Positions 11,517 to 24,113 of a stretch of DNA of 64,000 bases are shown here, piece by piece. Within the stretch, counting starts at the first letter, position 1; every line of letters begins with the position of its first letter. A program made the position numbers and the translations under genes. Below the pieces are notes generated by a model. The model was not told the origin of the DNA, did no database searches, and saw nothing but the letters and a program-made list of their open reading frames with translations. This stretch comes from Hyalella azteca. Lineage: Eukaryota; Arthropoda; Malacostraca; Amphipoda; Hyalellidae. The stretch is from NCBI RefSeq assembly GCF_000764305.2, contig NW_025931820.1:95467-159466 (forward strand). Reading direction: 5' to 3'.

Positions 11517-14500
11517 GTATGGGTCATCCAGACTCAATTTACCCGGCAAAAGGTCGTATCAGTGCTAAATGCAGAAAGAGTGTTTAGATTTAAACAATTG
11601 ACACACTCGTATTTTTTTGGTGCAAAATTATCCCTTTTACAATCTGGACGAAAGCTTTAAAGCGGGAACTCGAACCTGACATTAGCAACTGTGAGGCATG
11701 AATAATTTGCTATAGAGATGAGAAATAACGATAATAAAGATCAAATTAAATTAGTAAAGGTAACAGAAAAATCGGCGGAGATTTAAAGGTTATATTTGGA
11801 TATTCAGAAGAATACCATCAATACGTAAGTGTATATCTTCCTAGTAAAATTTTAATTCCATGGTAGTTTTGTACTAATGGTGTTTATACACATTTGTTAA
11901 TCTCTGCAATGTTATAATTTCAAAATATGATCAACTCTGGAGACTAAGTTTTTTTTAAGAAATACGTGAATGAGAGTTTGACTTCATCTGAACAGAACGT
12001 GACCGTGTGCCTTATCTCAACTAATGGTTCATAATAATTCTTCAGTTTTTAACACTGTGAAAAAATCACTAAATAAGACGAAATTTTTATGGCAAGAGAA
12101 GTTCAATAGTCTATAGTTCAATAGTCTCAAGCCCATTAATAAACACACGTTATCAGACGGCGGAATTGCCTATCGCTATCTACAATTGAATTTATTTTGA
12201 TAATACAAAAGTTTTACTATTTCTAGCTGCTTGAATTGATTTCGGCCCAGAAAAACTCATTCAACGGGTAATTTCTACTATTTTTAGGGCGGTTGGAGAA
12301 ATGATAATTTAACAAATATAAATTTAGATAATAACAGTCTTAAAATAGGACGTCTAAATAAAAAACTTAAAAAATAAAAAAAATGCAAATATAGACGAAG
12401 TTGCAAAGCCAGTATCTTACGATCCATTTGTAAAATTTTTCTACGGTAACTGAAAGGAATATGCATGACCCAGCGACCCACTCCATGTTGCGTGCTTCCA
12501 ACAGTTGTAAACAAATGACCTAACTGTTCTTTAACAGCTGTTCTCTGACTTGCCGACGAAAATGAGTGTGAGAACAAATTTGAGTTTCGGCAAGGAAGTT
12601 TCTGTTTGAAAGGAACTTAACATCTTCAAAGGATGTTTTTCGTTGAAGTTAAGATTGTCATACGCACTTTGAAAAATACACAGTACGTGTTACCAAAAAG
12701 TTGATTCACGTGTAGATAGCAGTCAAAGGGAGGTTTTGAATGATGAGTAATTTGAGGATCTTTCCTGTAAAGTTTCTTAGACGATCTAAGAAGATCCATT
12801 TGTCAACTCCGGTTTATCCGGACCAGTCAGTTTGCGGCAGATGTATAATGTGGTCAATTAATTCAGGCCTGGCAGTTGCCCCGATCTCGGTGATTCGTCT
12901 AATCTTTGACAGGCAACGTCGGTGTCTCTCATTCTTGTTGTGACAGCTCCAGGGCCTCGGCTTGGCCTATCGTCAGGCCATCAAAACATCCAGAGAATCT
13001 CTGAAGATCCTTTATAAATGTCAGCTTGACTTTACTGACGTTCTCACATCGTTAATTTTAATGTTTTTTTTTTATTGTTTAGTGACTGGGAATGATAAGG
13101 CCAATGCTTTCAATCGTCAATAAATAACTTTTCGATTTCACGATCACCAAGTCTATAAAAACAGGATAGGATATCTGAATTGCTGCAGTAAATATTAAAA
13201 TAGATTATTTCCCAAATAATTTAAAATAGCGGAAAATTGGAATTATATTAAAAATTACAACATCACAATCATGCGCGACTTGTGGCAATCATGCAATGTG
13301 ATGCGGCAGTGACGTTATATGAATTACGGAATACCCACAAATTTTTAGTAAAAGTTATGCCTGCTTGGACAACTTTTACTGCACATTATGTGTCTGCAAT
13401 CATATTGACTAATATTGTCTTTTATAATAAGATCCTCAAAGTAAAATTTAGTAAAAGAAGAAGATAAAAGGAAATATCCTGTTATTTCAAATTGCGGCCA
13501 ATAAAAACTGAAAATAATTTTTTTATAGCTGTCGAAGAGCTTTTAGGTTATTTAAGTTTGTAAGGTCTATTGAAGTTACACCCAAGATAGCGGTAGAGTG
13601 CATAAAATCTCTGATTTTTTTTTTGTAATAAATTGTCTCTGTCTATTGCTGCCGGGGTCTCCCATGTTTGGCCAGCCGTACTTAGAGTACTTTAACGTGG
13701 ACAACAATGTTAAATCCTATATGTCCCTAACATTGTTATATGTTATTGCTCTTCGAACATTGTTCACTTATTGAAACAGAAGGTCTTTCTCGGTAGGGTT
13801 CACTTACAATGCGTTCCAGAGTACAATGTCCGACGATGGTGATCGTTCATGATCGTGACAGAGCGTAGCTCGTCCAGCAAGGCAGCGTCAAAGTTCAATG
13901 GGTTTTGATTATCGAGAGCCTGCAGTTACTTTAGACATTCAATGTCTGTCTGGCAAACGCAATGCGCTCGTCATTCAACTATGAACAAAGATGATTTATT
14001 CATGTAAAAGTTCGAAGATTTGACGTTTTATTAGACCATATATTGAGTTAAAGGAAAAAAGACTGCGAAAATTTTTTGAAGGCAGTCCTCATAAGCGCCA
14101 TAATTCTTTGCTTATTCTTATGATTTTTTTACAAATTTTTTAATTTATAACCTATAAGATCAATGTAAGGAGGCAAATATATTTCTGTAATTGGATGAAA
14201 AAATATTTAAAACTGGTTGATTAACTATTTGTTAAAAACAAAACGATTGTGAAGAATCCCAGTATGTTTGTCCCGATTTCAGATGGTAAAGGCTTATTAA
14301 TCCTGACTACTTCAATGAACAGAGTAGAAAAATTATATGCATGTATTTTCGCCGATAAATATTCCAAACATTGATGCGAAGCAATGAAGTTTTCTTAAAC
14401 TTTGTTGGCTAACTTCACTTATTCACAAAGGCCGCATAATCATTTTATCGTGCTGAAAATACAATACTTTTTTAACCTACCATTATTAACTTGTGAATAC

Positions 14501-17169
14501 CTGAATATCAATTATGCCGTCAATAAAATTATAGCCAGTATTTCTCACTCTCATTCGATACTAACTTCTCTCGCAAAAGCTCTACCGGACTCTCCGAACG
14601 CTGAGTGGTGGAATAACCAACTCTCTACGAGCAAGGCTCGAGATTTCTATCGCCTTTCTTTGTCGGCGGTAACTCGCACCTTTCTGCTTCGCAAACAAAA
14701 ACGCTCGATATCCTTTCGCTGACTCAGTGAAATTGTGTGAGCTCTAGCTTCAGCAAAGCTCCTTCGCTACTTAGTAGATTTAGTTTCCTCTATGTCTAAG
14801 TGGTGAGATTAAGATTAACTCAAGCGTTTTATCAATAAATTTCTAGTTCAGGGCACCCAATTCAGGCATTGTTTAGTTTCAGGATGATATAGAATCTAAA
14901 AATTTTCGGAGAAAGACTGGAAGTTTCAGGTGAATTAAAAGAAGGGAAATCAGAGATTTTATTAATCGATTTGCGCACAGTCATGTTAACAATTTTCAAG
15001 TTTTATCCACTGCTTCAAACTCAGTTCATCGAAATTAATTTGAACTGGAATAATTATAATTGATAGTTAATTTATTTTGGTAGGTCTTTGTAAGTTGGTT
15101 TTTGAAACCTCCTCTTCTCGCAAACTGAAACCTCCTCTTTCGCTCCATCGTACAGCCGAAAGCCTCAGAATTGAGTTCTGTCCATAGAGCTTCATAACTT
15201 CGTTTTCAAAAACTTTTATTTGCGCCCTTAACCTTTCAATGCTCAAAACTTTCATTCTATAACTCTTTAACATTCACTGTACAGATCTCAGAGTCAACGA
15301 ATTTAATACTGTACTCACTACGCGCCTTCCTTCATACTATGTTGCTCTGAACGCTGTTCTACGTCGCGCTATGAAGGCCGTACAACTTGCAACTCTTCCT
15401 CGAATGCCGCTAAGTTGGGGGAGTTCGTTCCCAGCAACGACAAAAACGAATCGTTCTTCTTATGTTTAGCCATAAAGTTAAGTCTTGATTGCTCCACGGG
15501 CTATGATATCGCAATGAACGAGACAATGAATTGCGAAACTGAGACACCGCACATGAGTGAGGGTGTAGAGTTCGCCCGTTCAGTCCGTACGTAGAAAGTT
15601 CAAGGAACAGTAGATTTATTTTGTAATGGTAAAAATTCATAGACAAAATTATATATTAAATAATTTTATTTCTTGAACTAGGTAATAATGCGCTGAGAAA
15701 GCGCATGGAATCTCGCTAATATAAAAAAAATCAGGCACGCGAATGCATTTTTAACTCAGTACACACGTACGTGTCTATGTTATGCTCCCGAAATAATAAA
15801 ACATTTTAATTGATTAGATGAAATATGAATTTACAGATTATACTATGTCTGCTTGAAGATGACTCTGCGGGAACTTTTGAAATCTCGAGAGGAAATTTTC
15901 GCCCAATGCTTTCAGGACAAGAACAACAGCTGAGAAGAGCAAAGTGCCTGAAAATTGTTGGAGGATCATTCTTTTTCGCAATCTTGTTGGTGGCAGGAGC
16001 CGTGCCAGCTCAATAAGCCTGAAGGGAAGCGGCTAGCTTCTGAACGGCCGTTTTATGCACGACCACAAGAATAGGAATGGACTCGTTCACTGGCTAGATG
16101 GAATAGCTCGGAATGTTGCTGAAAAATAAATGACGTTACATATTCTACGGAATTCTCCAGAGTTGTTGGAATACTTCGTATAGCGTTGAGGATTGTCTCT
16201 GTATTATGAATGATAGACGGATTAGTGTTGCAGTAGTCATATTATGGTCCTTTGAATTTCATGATCGGTAACTCTGAAGAGGTAACGTGCAAGGTATCAA
16301 GATTTATAAAAAAGATGGCGAGGATACTTTAGTTTAAAGATCGTTTGCTTATTCGTGCGGTGATGCACTATAAATATTATTGGTATTCAAGATAGTTTAT
16401 GGGTGAAGATTTGTAGACAACATCTGCATTGGCTTGAAGGTCTTCGATAAGATTTCATGTTTCATAAAAGCTAACATTAAAATTTCTAAAAGAAAACGCC
16501 TCAAACGTTCATTTTTTAGTTCAGACTGCGTATATATTTCCAGGTTTGTATGCTAACAGTTCTGAAAACTCTCTTACTCATACGGATACAACGTAAGTAG
16601 GGTAGTCCCAAGATAGTAGTCCCAAGTAGGCAGGCTTTGGAGTCCTGAATGAGGCGCATAATTCACTTCGACAAAATTAATTATCAACATGAAGCGGTGA
16701 CTGAACAAGAGAAAATACAGTGGAAGAAGCAAAGCGTAAAGCGTTTTTAGAAAAATCATTTTCTCATGCAGAATATTTATTGAAAAATCATTAATGTAAA
16801 ATCTTGTGAAAATTGGCTTGTACATTTCTATAGTATGAATACAATACAGTTTGTACTTTTTTAGATATGGAGATGAGTTCCTCAAAATTCTTGAATGATT
16901 TAAACTGTGTTGTGATTTCAAGTTATAATTCATATTCTAACTCCATTAAACGTGATGATTCAGGGATTAATTTGGAATTCATTCCTAACTAAACTGAAAA
17001 CAAACCCTGAAATAAAAATCTACTATACGTGCATCAATACACTAGAATCGAATATTGTAAAGCGCAATACCAATATATACCTAAATATACCTTACAATAT
17101 ATGCCTAAACATTCAATTTTGAAATTATATTATCCTTTATAATAATTATCATAGAAATTATATATTACT
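11517..17169. other. Long non-coding stretch
   Basis: 5.6 kb without a supportable gene. Open frames (such as 12740-12943, 14402-14722 and 16574-16933) are within chance length for this composition and show no domain. A GC-richer segment at 12780-12990 and another around 14560-14760 stand out slightly from the background but have no convincing splice pattern. The word CCTCCTCTT(T)CTCGC is repeated near 15108-15140. Confidence 0.5.
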
Positions 17170-17474
17170 TTATTAAATATTTCATAATGAACTTATTGAA
17201 TAGCTTGCTTTAAATCATCATGAATTCTAGAACCTTCTAATAGCTTGTAGAGTTAAGATGGAAAGTAAGATCAGACGTGGGAGCTCAACGTCTATGTCCA
17301 CTACAGTATATATAAGTAAAAATGCAATATTGAAATTACAAAATATTTCACGTTATTAAATATTTTGTAATGAACTTATTGAATCGCTTCCTTTTAAATC
17401 TTCATAAATTTAGCAGCTTCTAATAGCTTGTAGAGTTAAGACGGAAAGTAAGATCGGATGTGTGAGCTGAACGT
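17170..17474. repeat. Spaced direct duplication, 120-bp unit
   Basis: TAATGAACTTATTGAATAGC, then AGCTTGTAGAGTTAAGA, GGAAAGTAAGATC and an AACGTC end, occurs at 17170-17292 and again at 17350-17474, about 85% alike and separated by some 57 bases. It could be a decayed tandem pair or two copies of a small dispersed element. Confidence 0.8.
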
Positions 17475-18931
17475 CGTCCATCATGCTAGACCAGATGTGA
17501 GTTTCGATGCATGTGACACTGCGACGTCTCTGAGACGCATCAAAGTGTCGGGGCGCACTCGGCTCTATGACGCACGAGGTGTTACAAGAATTTTATTGCC
17601 CGTTTGCGGCATTTATTAGTAGACATGAGTGCACTAACAGAGCACTCATTGTTCTATTGGAACCGAGCCTCACTTGTTCTCCTGTTATTATTGGATGCAG
17701 GCTAACACACGCTCACGTGGCTTCTTATGATACACAGGAAAATATCGTTGGAGAGTAAACCTGCCAACTGCTATGTGGGTTTGTGCTAAAATAGATATAT
17801 TTATCGATTAATTTATATCTTTCAAGCTTATAATATTAATTTCATATAAGCATGCCATCAAACTATACTTGGCAGCAAGAAGTGTGGCGAAAGAGGAAAT
17901 GACAATGGAAGTTTAGTCTAAAACATTTTTCATGATTTGTTATGGATTTATTTTGAAAACTGAATGAACAAGACTAACTCCATAAGGCAAAATTAAAAAA
18001 AAAGAAGCATTCAAAGCACTACAACTTGTGGCTAATAAGAATATTCAAAACCGTTCAGAAATTTTATTACAGATCCAAATTTGGCGGTCCTTATTTCAAT
18101 ACAATATTAATTCCTAATAAAATGAGTGGGCGTTTTAAAATTAAAGTTAATGAAAGCCTTTAATGTTTCATCAAACTAAATAATTTTCGGGACGATGCTT
18201 GCACACACAGCGCTTGCCTCGCGCCCAACACGGCCCTTTTATGATTGTTTTTTTGATGTAACGGAACGGTTCCTTTGAACAGCACACACTTGAACTTTGA
18301 TGTTCCTCAAACGGTCCATTATAAGAGCGTAAATATCAAGACACCAGATAAACAAGACAGTAATGAGGATGACTAAAGGCATAAAGTTTAGTTCAGAATT
18401 GTGCTAGCACTTTTCACAGTCAAACTGTCCACGAATTCGAGGAAATGCAATAGAAAGACTTTTAAGTGACTGTTTTGAAAAATTGCGATTGTAAGCATAA
18501 ATAATTTCATTAAGGTTTTCGTAGGTTACATAATTTTACTGACTTTTGCTATTTGTTTAGATTATAAGCATTAGAGCACTTCTGATTTCCCTTGAAACAT
18601 GTCAAAAATAGTGAAAGAATCTGCGACTGGTAATATATGGCCTAATCTCCAGCGCCGATATAATTAAACTAAACTTGAGAATTGTTGGCAATTGATGTGA
18701 GAGCCGATTTGACCACTTTCTACATTGTGTAATAGACCATATTTCCTGAGAACCTTAGGGACGGTAGAAGTTTCATTAACTTCTTATCCATATGTGTTTT
18801 CTTACTCTGTCATTCTACCCCCTTCATTTAAACTCGGCCAAAAATCTGCAATGGTTCTCTGATTCTGATAAAATTCACACATTCGTGCATGAATGTTATA
18901 ACAAGCACACCTCAAACGCAGGCAAGAAGCC
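17475..18931. other. Non-coding stretch
   Basis: AT-rich, no gene recognised. Confidence 0.55.
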
Positions 18932-19093
18932 ATGAGTCGCCCACGGGTGGTCATTTGTCCAGCGCATGAGGAGGGCAATCTTGAGAAGACAGGCGCTCAT
19001 TTTGTCATCAGAGCGCAGCAAATCATAAAGCGCTCCACATCGTCCATGATTGCAGTCACGCCAGCAGCGCCCCCTACCAGAGGCAGTGGTTAA
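18932..19093 (+). CDS. Small GC-rich open frame, unknown product
   Basis: An ATG at 18932 opens 53 codons in a GC-rich island inside AT-rich DNA. It begins MSRPRVVICPAHEEGNLEKT and ends TPAAPPTRGSG before TAA at 19091-19093. It resembles no family I recognise, has no signal peptide or membrane span, and no clear promoter or splice site. The island may equally be a regulatory element: its last third contains a CTCF-like site. Confidence 0.2.
   Translation: MSRPRVVICPAHEEGNLEKTGAHFVIRAQQIIKRSTSSMIAVTPAAPPTRGSG
19061..19086 (-). promoter_or_regulatory. CTCF-like insulator motif
   Basis: AGCGCCCCCTACCAG at 19066-19080 reads on the minus strand as CTGGTAGGGGGCGCT, close to the bilaterian CTCF core (CCA(G/C)(C/A)AGGGGGCGC; the fly form is AGRTGGCGC). 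CTCF is conserved in most bilaterians and marks insulators and loop anchors. A single motif match is only suggestive. Confidence 0.4.
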
Positions 19094-20407
19094 CTAGGAG
19101 TATTTTCTCGTGATATTACCTATAAAATAAAAAACTAATAATAAATGTTTCTATTTACATTTGAGAAGATGCTACAGCAAAAGGAAAATAATTATATAGA
19201 TTTTTTCTCATTTTTTGCTAGAATTGATTCCGAGAGCAAAGTTCGATACATTTTTGTAATGCATGGATGCGTGGGTAAGCGTCCTTTCGGATTTGAATGT
19301 CGTTCTTTTTTCTACTCAACTCCTTGTAACGAGTCATCATTTCGAAAAATGGGCACATAAAGTGACGAATTGTTCAGCAGAGGTTAAATTTATCGGAAAC
19401 GGATTATCTCATGACCAAGGCCTGTCTTTAATAGTAATTCTTCATTAAAAGATCAAGAGCATGCAGTCTGAGGTTCACGCATGCCAGCGGCTGCAAGAAA
19501 CATGTCTGTCGATTTAGTAACGAGGCTCTCTATGTAACCATCGTTGCGAACATGGCCCTTAACATGCATGGCTGCAATGCGTTACCTAAATGACCTGATG
19601 GCTTTCAAGTGACACGTTACAAGCCAGCTAGGCAACGGTCATTCAAAGAACACGTTCCAAATTGTGATTTGTGTAACATTGTACTGTAGCTTATGAAAAG
19701 CTGATGATGCTCAAGTTCCAGGGTAAATGTGAAGTGAGTGCAGATGTGATTTACCCTTTATTGTCACTAACGTACGCTTTCTAATGATAATTTAAATTAA
19801 ATTGTTGTCAAAATTGCTTGCAGAAACTCATGCAGCTTTGCGAATCAAAATTCAAAGTGAACAGCAATTAGATGGAAAGTTTAGGTTATATCCAAAGCTC
19901 ATTGTAAGTAAGCATGTCATTTTCTGCAGTAATGTTCCTTGTGATAGTTTTTTGATAGATGCAAAATTCATTTGAAATTTTGATTTTCTGTCTTTGATTG
20001 ATGCGAAAATAAAATTACCTCTTTCTAACCACCAAAATATTAAAATTACTGAACACTCTGACTGGCGATTGAAATATGCTGATTTCATTCTCTTCCGTTG
20101 GGATACTTCAATAAATAAATGTGAATTTTATTATATTTAAAATTAGTAACTCAATCTTAAAAAAGTCAACTCACTTTTGACCGAAGTAAAAACTCAATAA
20201 AAACAAATGATAACACAGAAACCTTCTTCAATAAAAGAAGTAGAACCAAAAGCCGAATAATGGCGAGAGCGAATAGTCTGGAATTGAGCCGAAGTAAGGC
20301 AGTCGTCGAAGTCGTCACTGCTCTTATATGGTCACGACGATGATCGCGCCCCATCAAGGCTCATCAAGCGAACATTCATCGCTACAATATTCCTCGTCTC
20401 CTCTGAC
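19094..20407. other. Non-coding stretch
   Basis: AT-rich with only chance-length frames (19145-19360 plus, 19852-20088 minus, 20166-20357 minus). No domain recognised. Confidence 0.55.
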
Positions 20408-20475
20408 CATGACCATTTGCCCACACCCTACCGATGATCTCAGGTAGAGTGTGGGTAACTATGAAATGGTCCATG
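20408..20475. other. Imperfect hairpin
   Basis: CCCACACCCTACC (20420-20432) pairs with GGTAGAGTGTGGG (20443-20455) around a 10-base loop, with one weak position. Outer arms CATGACCATTT (20408-20418) and AAATGGTCCATG (20464-20475) extend it after a small bulge. It could fold in RNA or be a small foldback element; no coding. Confidence 0.6.
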
Positions 20476-21443
20476 ATTCTATACCATATTTCCTGTTTAA
20501 TATATTTTTCAATCATGAGCAAGGTAGAACAGTTTCTGTCTACCTTAGCAGTTGAGAATTGATATTTCGCAATTTAGTTATCTGATTAAATAACTTTTGT
20601 GGCAACAAAACAAAATAATTAAATACAATGATTTATACTAATTTTTTCATTACACATAATTCATCTTCTTGAATTAGATTATTTTAATCTGTTAGAAATT
20701 TTGCGCAGAATTTTCATAAATTCGTTTACACTCGAAGAGAGAATACTTTTTAAGTTACCGGTGAAATAAATTAATGATATTGCTTACACGCAATAAATGA
20801 TAAAAAAAGGTATTTGTGGTCGTTGCCTAACACGTGACTGTAGATTTAAGCTTATCAAGATTTAATTGACAGAAAAAACATATTTTTGAACGGTGACTAT
20901 AAGCCGAACTTTTCATAACATGGAAAAAATAGACGGCTTAGTTTCACGTGAATAGACCTCGACTGCCCTCCAGAGAAAAATTCACATTCTAAATCTCCCC
21001 AATGAAGTTCAACTTCTGAAATGTTTTGACATTAAAGTGAAAAATATTAATATTATTCAGTTGCAATCGCGCCTCATCTCAGTTATCTCTTGACGGCAGT
21101 CAAGCTGTGAAGATTTCTTTAAAAATTCCGGCGTTTTAAACAGGCAACTCGCACAGAGTGACGGCCTCTTCAGTTCATGCGTAAAAATTTACTCAGGTTA
21201 GACAGCTGCCTTTAATATTATTCTTAACAGAAACTTGAATTAATCGTGGGTTCAAAAGATAAACGCATGGTACATTTGAAATAGTAATCTTTCTGACATA
21301 ATATAAGGTACTATTTTTAATTTTTTTTATTTTTTAAGTACGTTATATTTATGTATATTCACTTGGAGAGAAAGAATTTCATTCTAAAATTAGAATTCAA
21401 ACTATGAAGTGTGGGGTTCTTTGCAGCAACTTTTATTTGACTC
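20476..21443. other. Non-coding stretch
   Basis: AT-rich; nothing recognised. Confidence 0.55.
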
Positions 21444-21498
21444 TTTTTAGCGCATTTTCTCATTTATGATAAAAATGCACTATTGTGCTCGCCATGTC

Positions 21499-21529
<31 letters not shown>

Positions 21530-21610
21530 CCGTCCGTGACTTCATGTTTTCGTCGACGAGAAAATGCGCTCTCTGTCACTCACTGCAGTGAGTACTGAGT
21601 TATATTTTTT
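21444..21610 (+). mobile_element. Microsatellite-core dispersed element, copy A
   Basis: First of four copies in the window (others 34406-34563, 46335-46515, 52144-52298). Order: TTTTTAGCGCATTTTCTCAT, an A-rich step, TGCACTATTGTGCTCGCCATG, a CCGT/CTGT microsatellite, GACTTCATGTTTTCGTCGAC, GAGAAAATGCGCT (inverted copy of the left end), then TGTCACTCACTGCAGTGAGT and a T-rich end. The chance frame over it reads SVCPSV-type peptides. No coding capacity; non-autonomous element of unknown class. Confidence 0.8.
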
Positions 21611-23240
21611 TCTTTTCTCTTTTCTTATCCCATTTTCAGCGCCTATTAAATTAATGTGCATCTTATTCTCTTTTTAGCAATTCTTATTATTCAGAAAGGA
21701 GATGTTAGATGTTCTTACAATGAAGCAAGCACTTGATAACGTGTATAGTTCAAAGGATAATTGAACATCGGGATGTAGGATAGGTCATTGTGAGCTGGTA
21801 TAAAAAATGAGCTGATGGAAGCCTAGCTTGCATGACAATTATCGTGATGAAATTAATTATACAAATTTATTTATGTCTTTGTGAGTTGAGCTTGATGACT
21901 CGGATATTTCAGTCGCCATCATGCGTATTTTGTGATAGAACATGAAACAAAAAATTCTAATTTGAAAATTGAGGTATGACAGTTATAATTGCCATCAAAT
22001 TAGTAAATTGATTGAAGAGTAATTCAATTTGTGGGGCATTTAACGGAGCTAAAAAATACCATCGAGTTTTTTATTTTTCTTAGTTTCATCAAGAATTATT
22101 ACCTCTATATTTTATGAAGCGATGCTAAGCAATTCTAAAGCAAACTTAACCCAATTTAATGAAGACCTTCATTAGCATTGACTGAAAGCACGAGTAAGTC
22201 CACATACCACAACCAGGGATCGAACACAGTGGCAGCAGCATTCACACAGCCTCTCAAGTGGGCGATACATAGAAACGATCTGTGTACATGTGATGAGCTA
22301 ACATAAGTAGAGCTTGTTAAGAGACTCCTCGTAGACTAATAAGAAACGTAACTCGTAGCAGCCTCTAGTTCAGACGTCATCAGGCTTGTTTTCTTATTAA
22401 CACAAACACAGAGCAGCGCTTGTAGCAACTCACAGCTCCAGACATCCGATCTGGTCAAAAATATTTGTATGGGTATACGCCACCATAGCAGCTGGTTATA
22501 TTGAATGGTTCATTACAATGAGATTTATGAAAATATATCAGCATCTTTTTTTTCATTGTGAACTAGAATGAATGTACGGTTGTATTTATACTCGCGTATT
22601 ATTTATAACTCCGGGGTAAATGTTCATACATTTTTAACTTAAAAAATTATTGATAAAATCATGCTACAACTTAGCTGCTACATGAGTGATTTTGAAATAA
22701 GTCTTTTCTTGGGGAATTTGGAGCAAGAATTCGCTTCAGGTAAGCAGTGATCACAAAGAGCTGAATCATATTAAGAAGAAGTAGAGTTAAATCCGTACGC
22801 GAATAATTAAATTGGTCACATCTCTAAGTTTTGAACGAGAAACGTTAAGATAAAATAAAAATAAAGTCAATAGTATCAACGGCAATGCAACAAAACTGCG
22901 GAACGCACGACGAACGAATATTGACGAGAATTTGGTTTAGCTTACGCCGTGAATTCAGCGCCGCTCTGATATAACGTTCATGCAAGATAACTTTATTTTT
23001 TAGCATTAGCTGCATTGATTCATCGACACATTGGCATTATGTTTCTCACTAACTAAATTATAAATATAAGGGAGATATACGGCCTTTTACAAATAAAACT
23101 AGTACTGATATATGAAAGATAAACTAATCGTTATACACGGGAAATACTCGTGGTATGGGTAGGTATATATGTAAGCTATGTGGCTCTTTGAACACAAAAA
23201 TATAGTATTTGTATGTGTAATGAATACGGATATTTGGACC
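21611..23240. other. Non-coding stretch with a possible SINE trace
   Basis: Mostly AT-rich and unremarkable. On the minus strand, TGTTCGATCCCTGGTTGTGG (about 22203-22222) resembles a tRNA B box, and GTTAGCTCATCACATG lies about 80 bases before it (22290-22305), loosely like an A box. The spacing is long and no tRNA can be folded, so at most this is a decayed tRNA-derived SINE. Confidence 0.35.
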
Positions 23241-23615
23241 CATGAGTAGCATCGATTAATTACGATATACAGCTATAAAAACTTACAAGTAGCATCGCTA
23301 TAATTAAGATATACAGCTATTTAAACTCACAAATAGCATCGATATAATTAAGATATACAGCTATATAAACTCACAAGTAGAATCGTCATAATTAAGATAT
23401 ACCGCTATTTAAACTCACAAATAGCATCGATATAATTAAGATATACAGCTATTTAAACTCACAAGTATCATCGCTATAATTAAGATATACAGCTATTTAA
23501 ACTCACAAGTAGCCTCTATATAATTAAGATATACAGCTATTTAAACCCACAAGTAGCCTCGATATAAGTAAGATATACAGCTATTTAAACTCACAAGTAG
23601 CATCAATTTAAGTAA
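23241..23615. repeat. 44-bp tandem repeat, about 8.5 copies
   Basis: The unit contains AAGATATACAGCTATTTAAA, then CTCACAAGTAGCATCGATATAATT, with unit starts at 23306, 23350 and 23394. The flanks are slightly decayed. AT-rich, no stable open frame, since 44 is not a multiple of three. Confidence 0.93.
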
Positions 23616-23731
23616 GAAACGGAACCTCAAAGTAGGGAGCCACGTAAACAACTTGTGAGTGTCAGCTCTGCTTGCGCTCCCGTGGCTGACGCGCGCTGAC
23701 AGCTGGTCGCCTGCTGCCTGCCCATTGTGTT

Positions 23732-24113
23732 GTGCTTGTCGCGAGTCAAACACTCGCGCTGGCACAATCAGGAATTGTGTTGGGGTAGCCTAGGCAAGAC
23801 AAAGGTAAATCACAACATTTGTTTACAGTTCGTCTCGGGAAATATAATGCCCTTAGGATTTGAGTTCTTCCAGTACAGTTTTGGAAAAATGAAACTATGG
23901 AAAATTTCGAGTAAAGTAATAGTGCTTGTTACGAGTCAAACACTCGCGACGGCACAATCAGAAATTGTGTAGGGGTAGCCTAGGCAAGACAAAAGTAAAT
24001 CACAACATTTATTTACAGTTCGTCTCGGGAAATCTAATGATTTTAGGAATTTTAGCTTTTCCAGTACAGTTTTGAAAAAAATGAAACTATGGAAAATTTC
24101 GAGTAAAGTAATA
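23732..24113. repeat. 190-bp tandem doublet with a foldback start
   Basis: Two directly adjacent copies (23732-23921 and 23922-24113) begin GTGCTTGTCGCGAGTCAAAC and end GGAAAATTTCGAGTAAAGTA. Each starts with a stem-loop, CGCGAGT-CAAAC-ACTCGCG in copy 1 and CGAGT-CAAAC-ACTCG in copy 2. They share CACAATCAG, GGGGTAGCCTAGGCAAGAC and a GTTCGTCTCGGGAAAT block, with about 90% identity. No coding frame persists. Confidence 0.9.

Noticed and set aside
16574..16933. 119-codon minus frame, and others of 100-131 codons (24475, 27661, 32359, 33627)
   Set aside because: Frames of this length are expected by chance in 64 kb; their composition follows the AT-rich background and no domain is visible.
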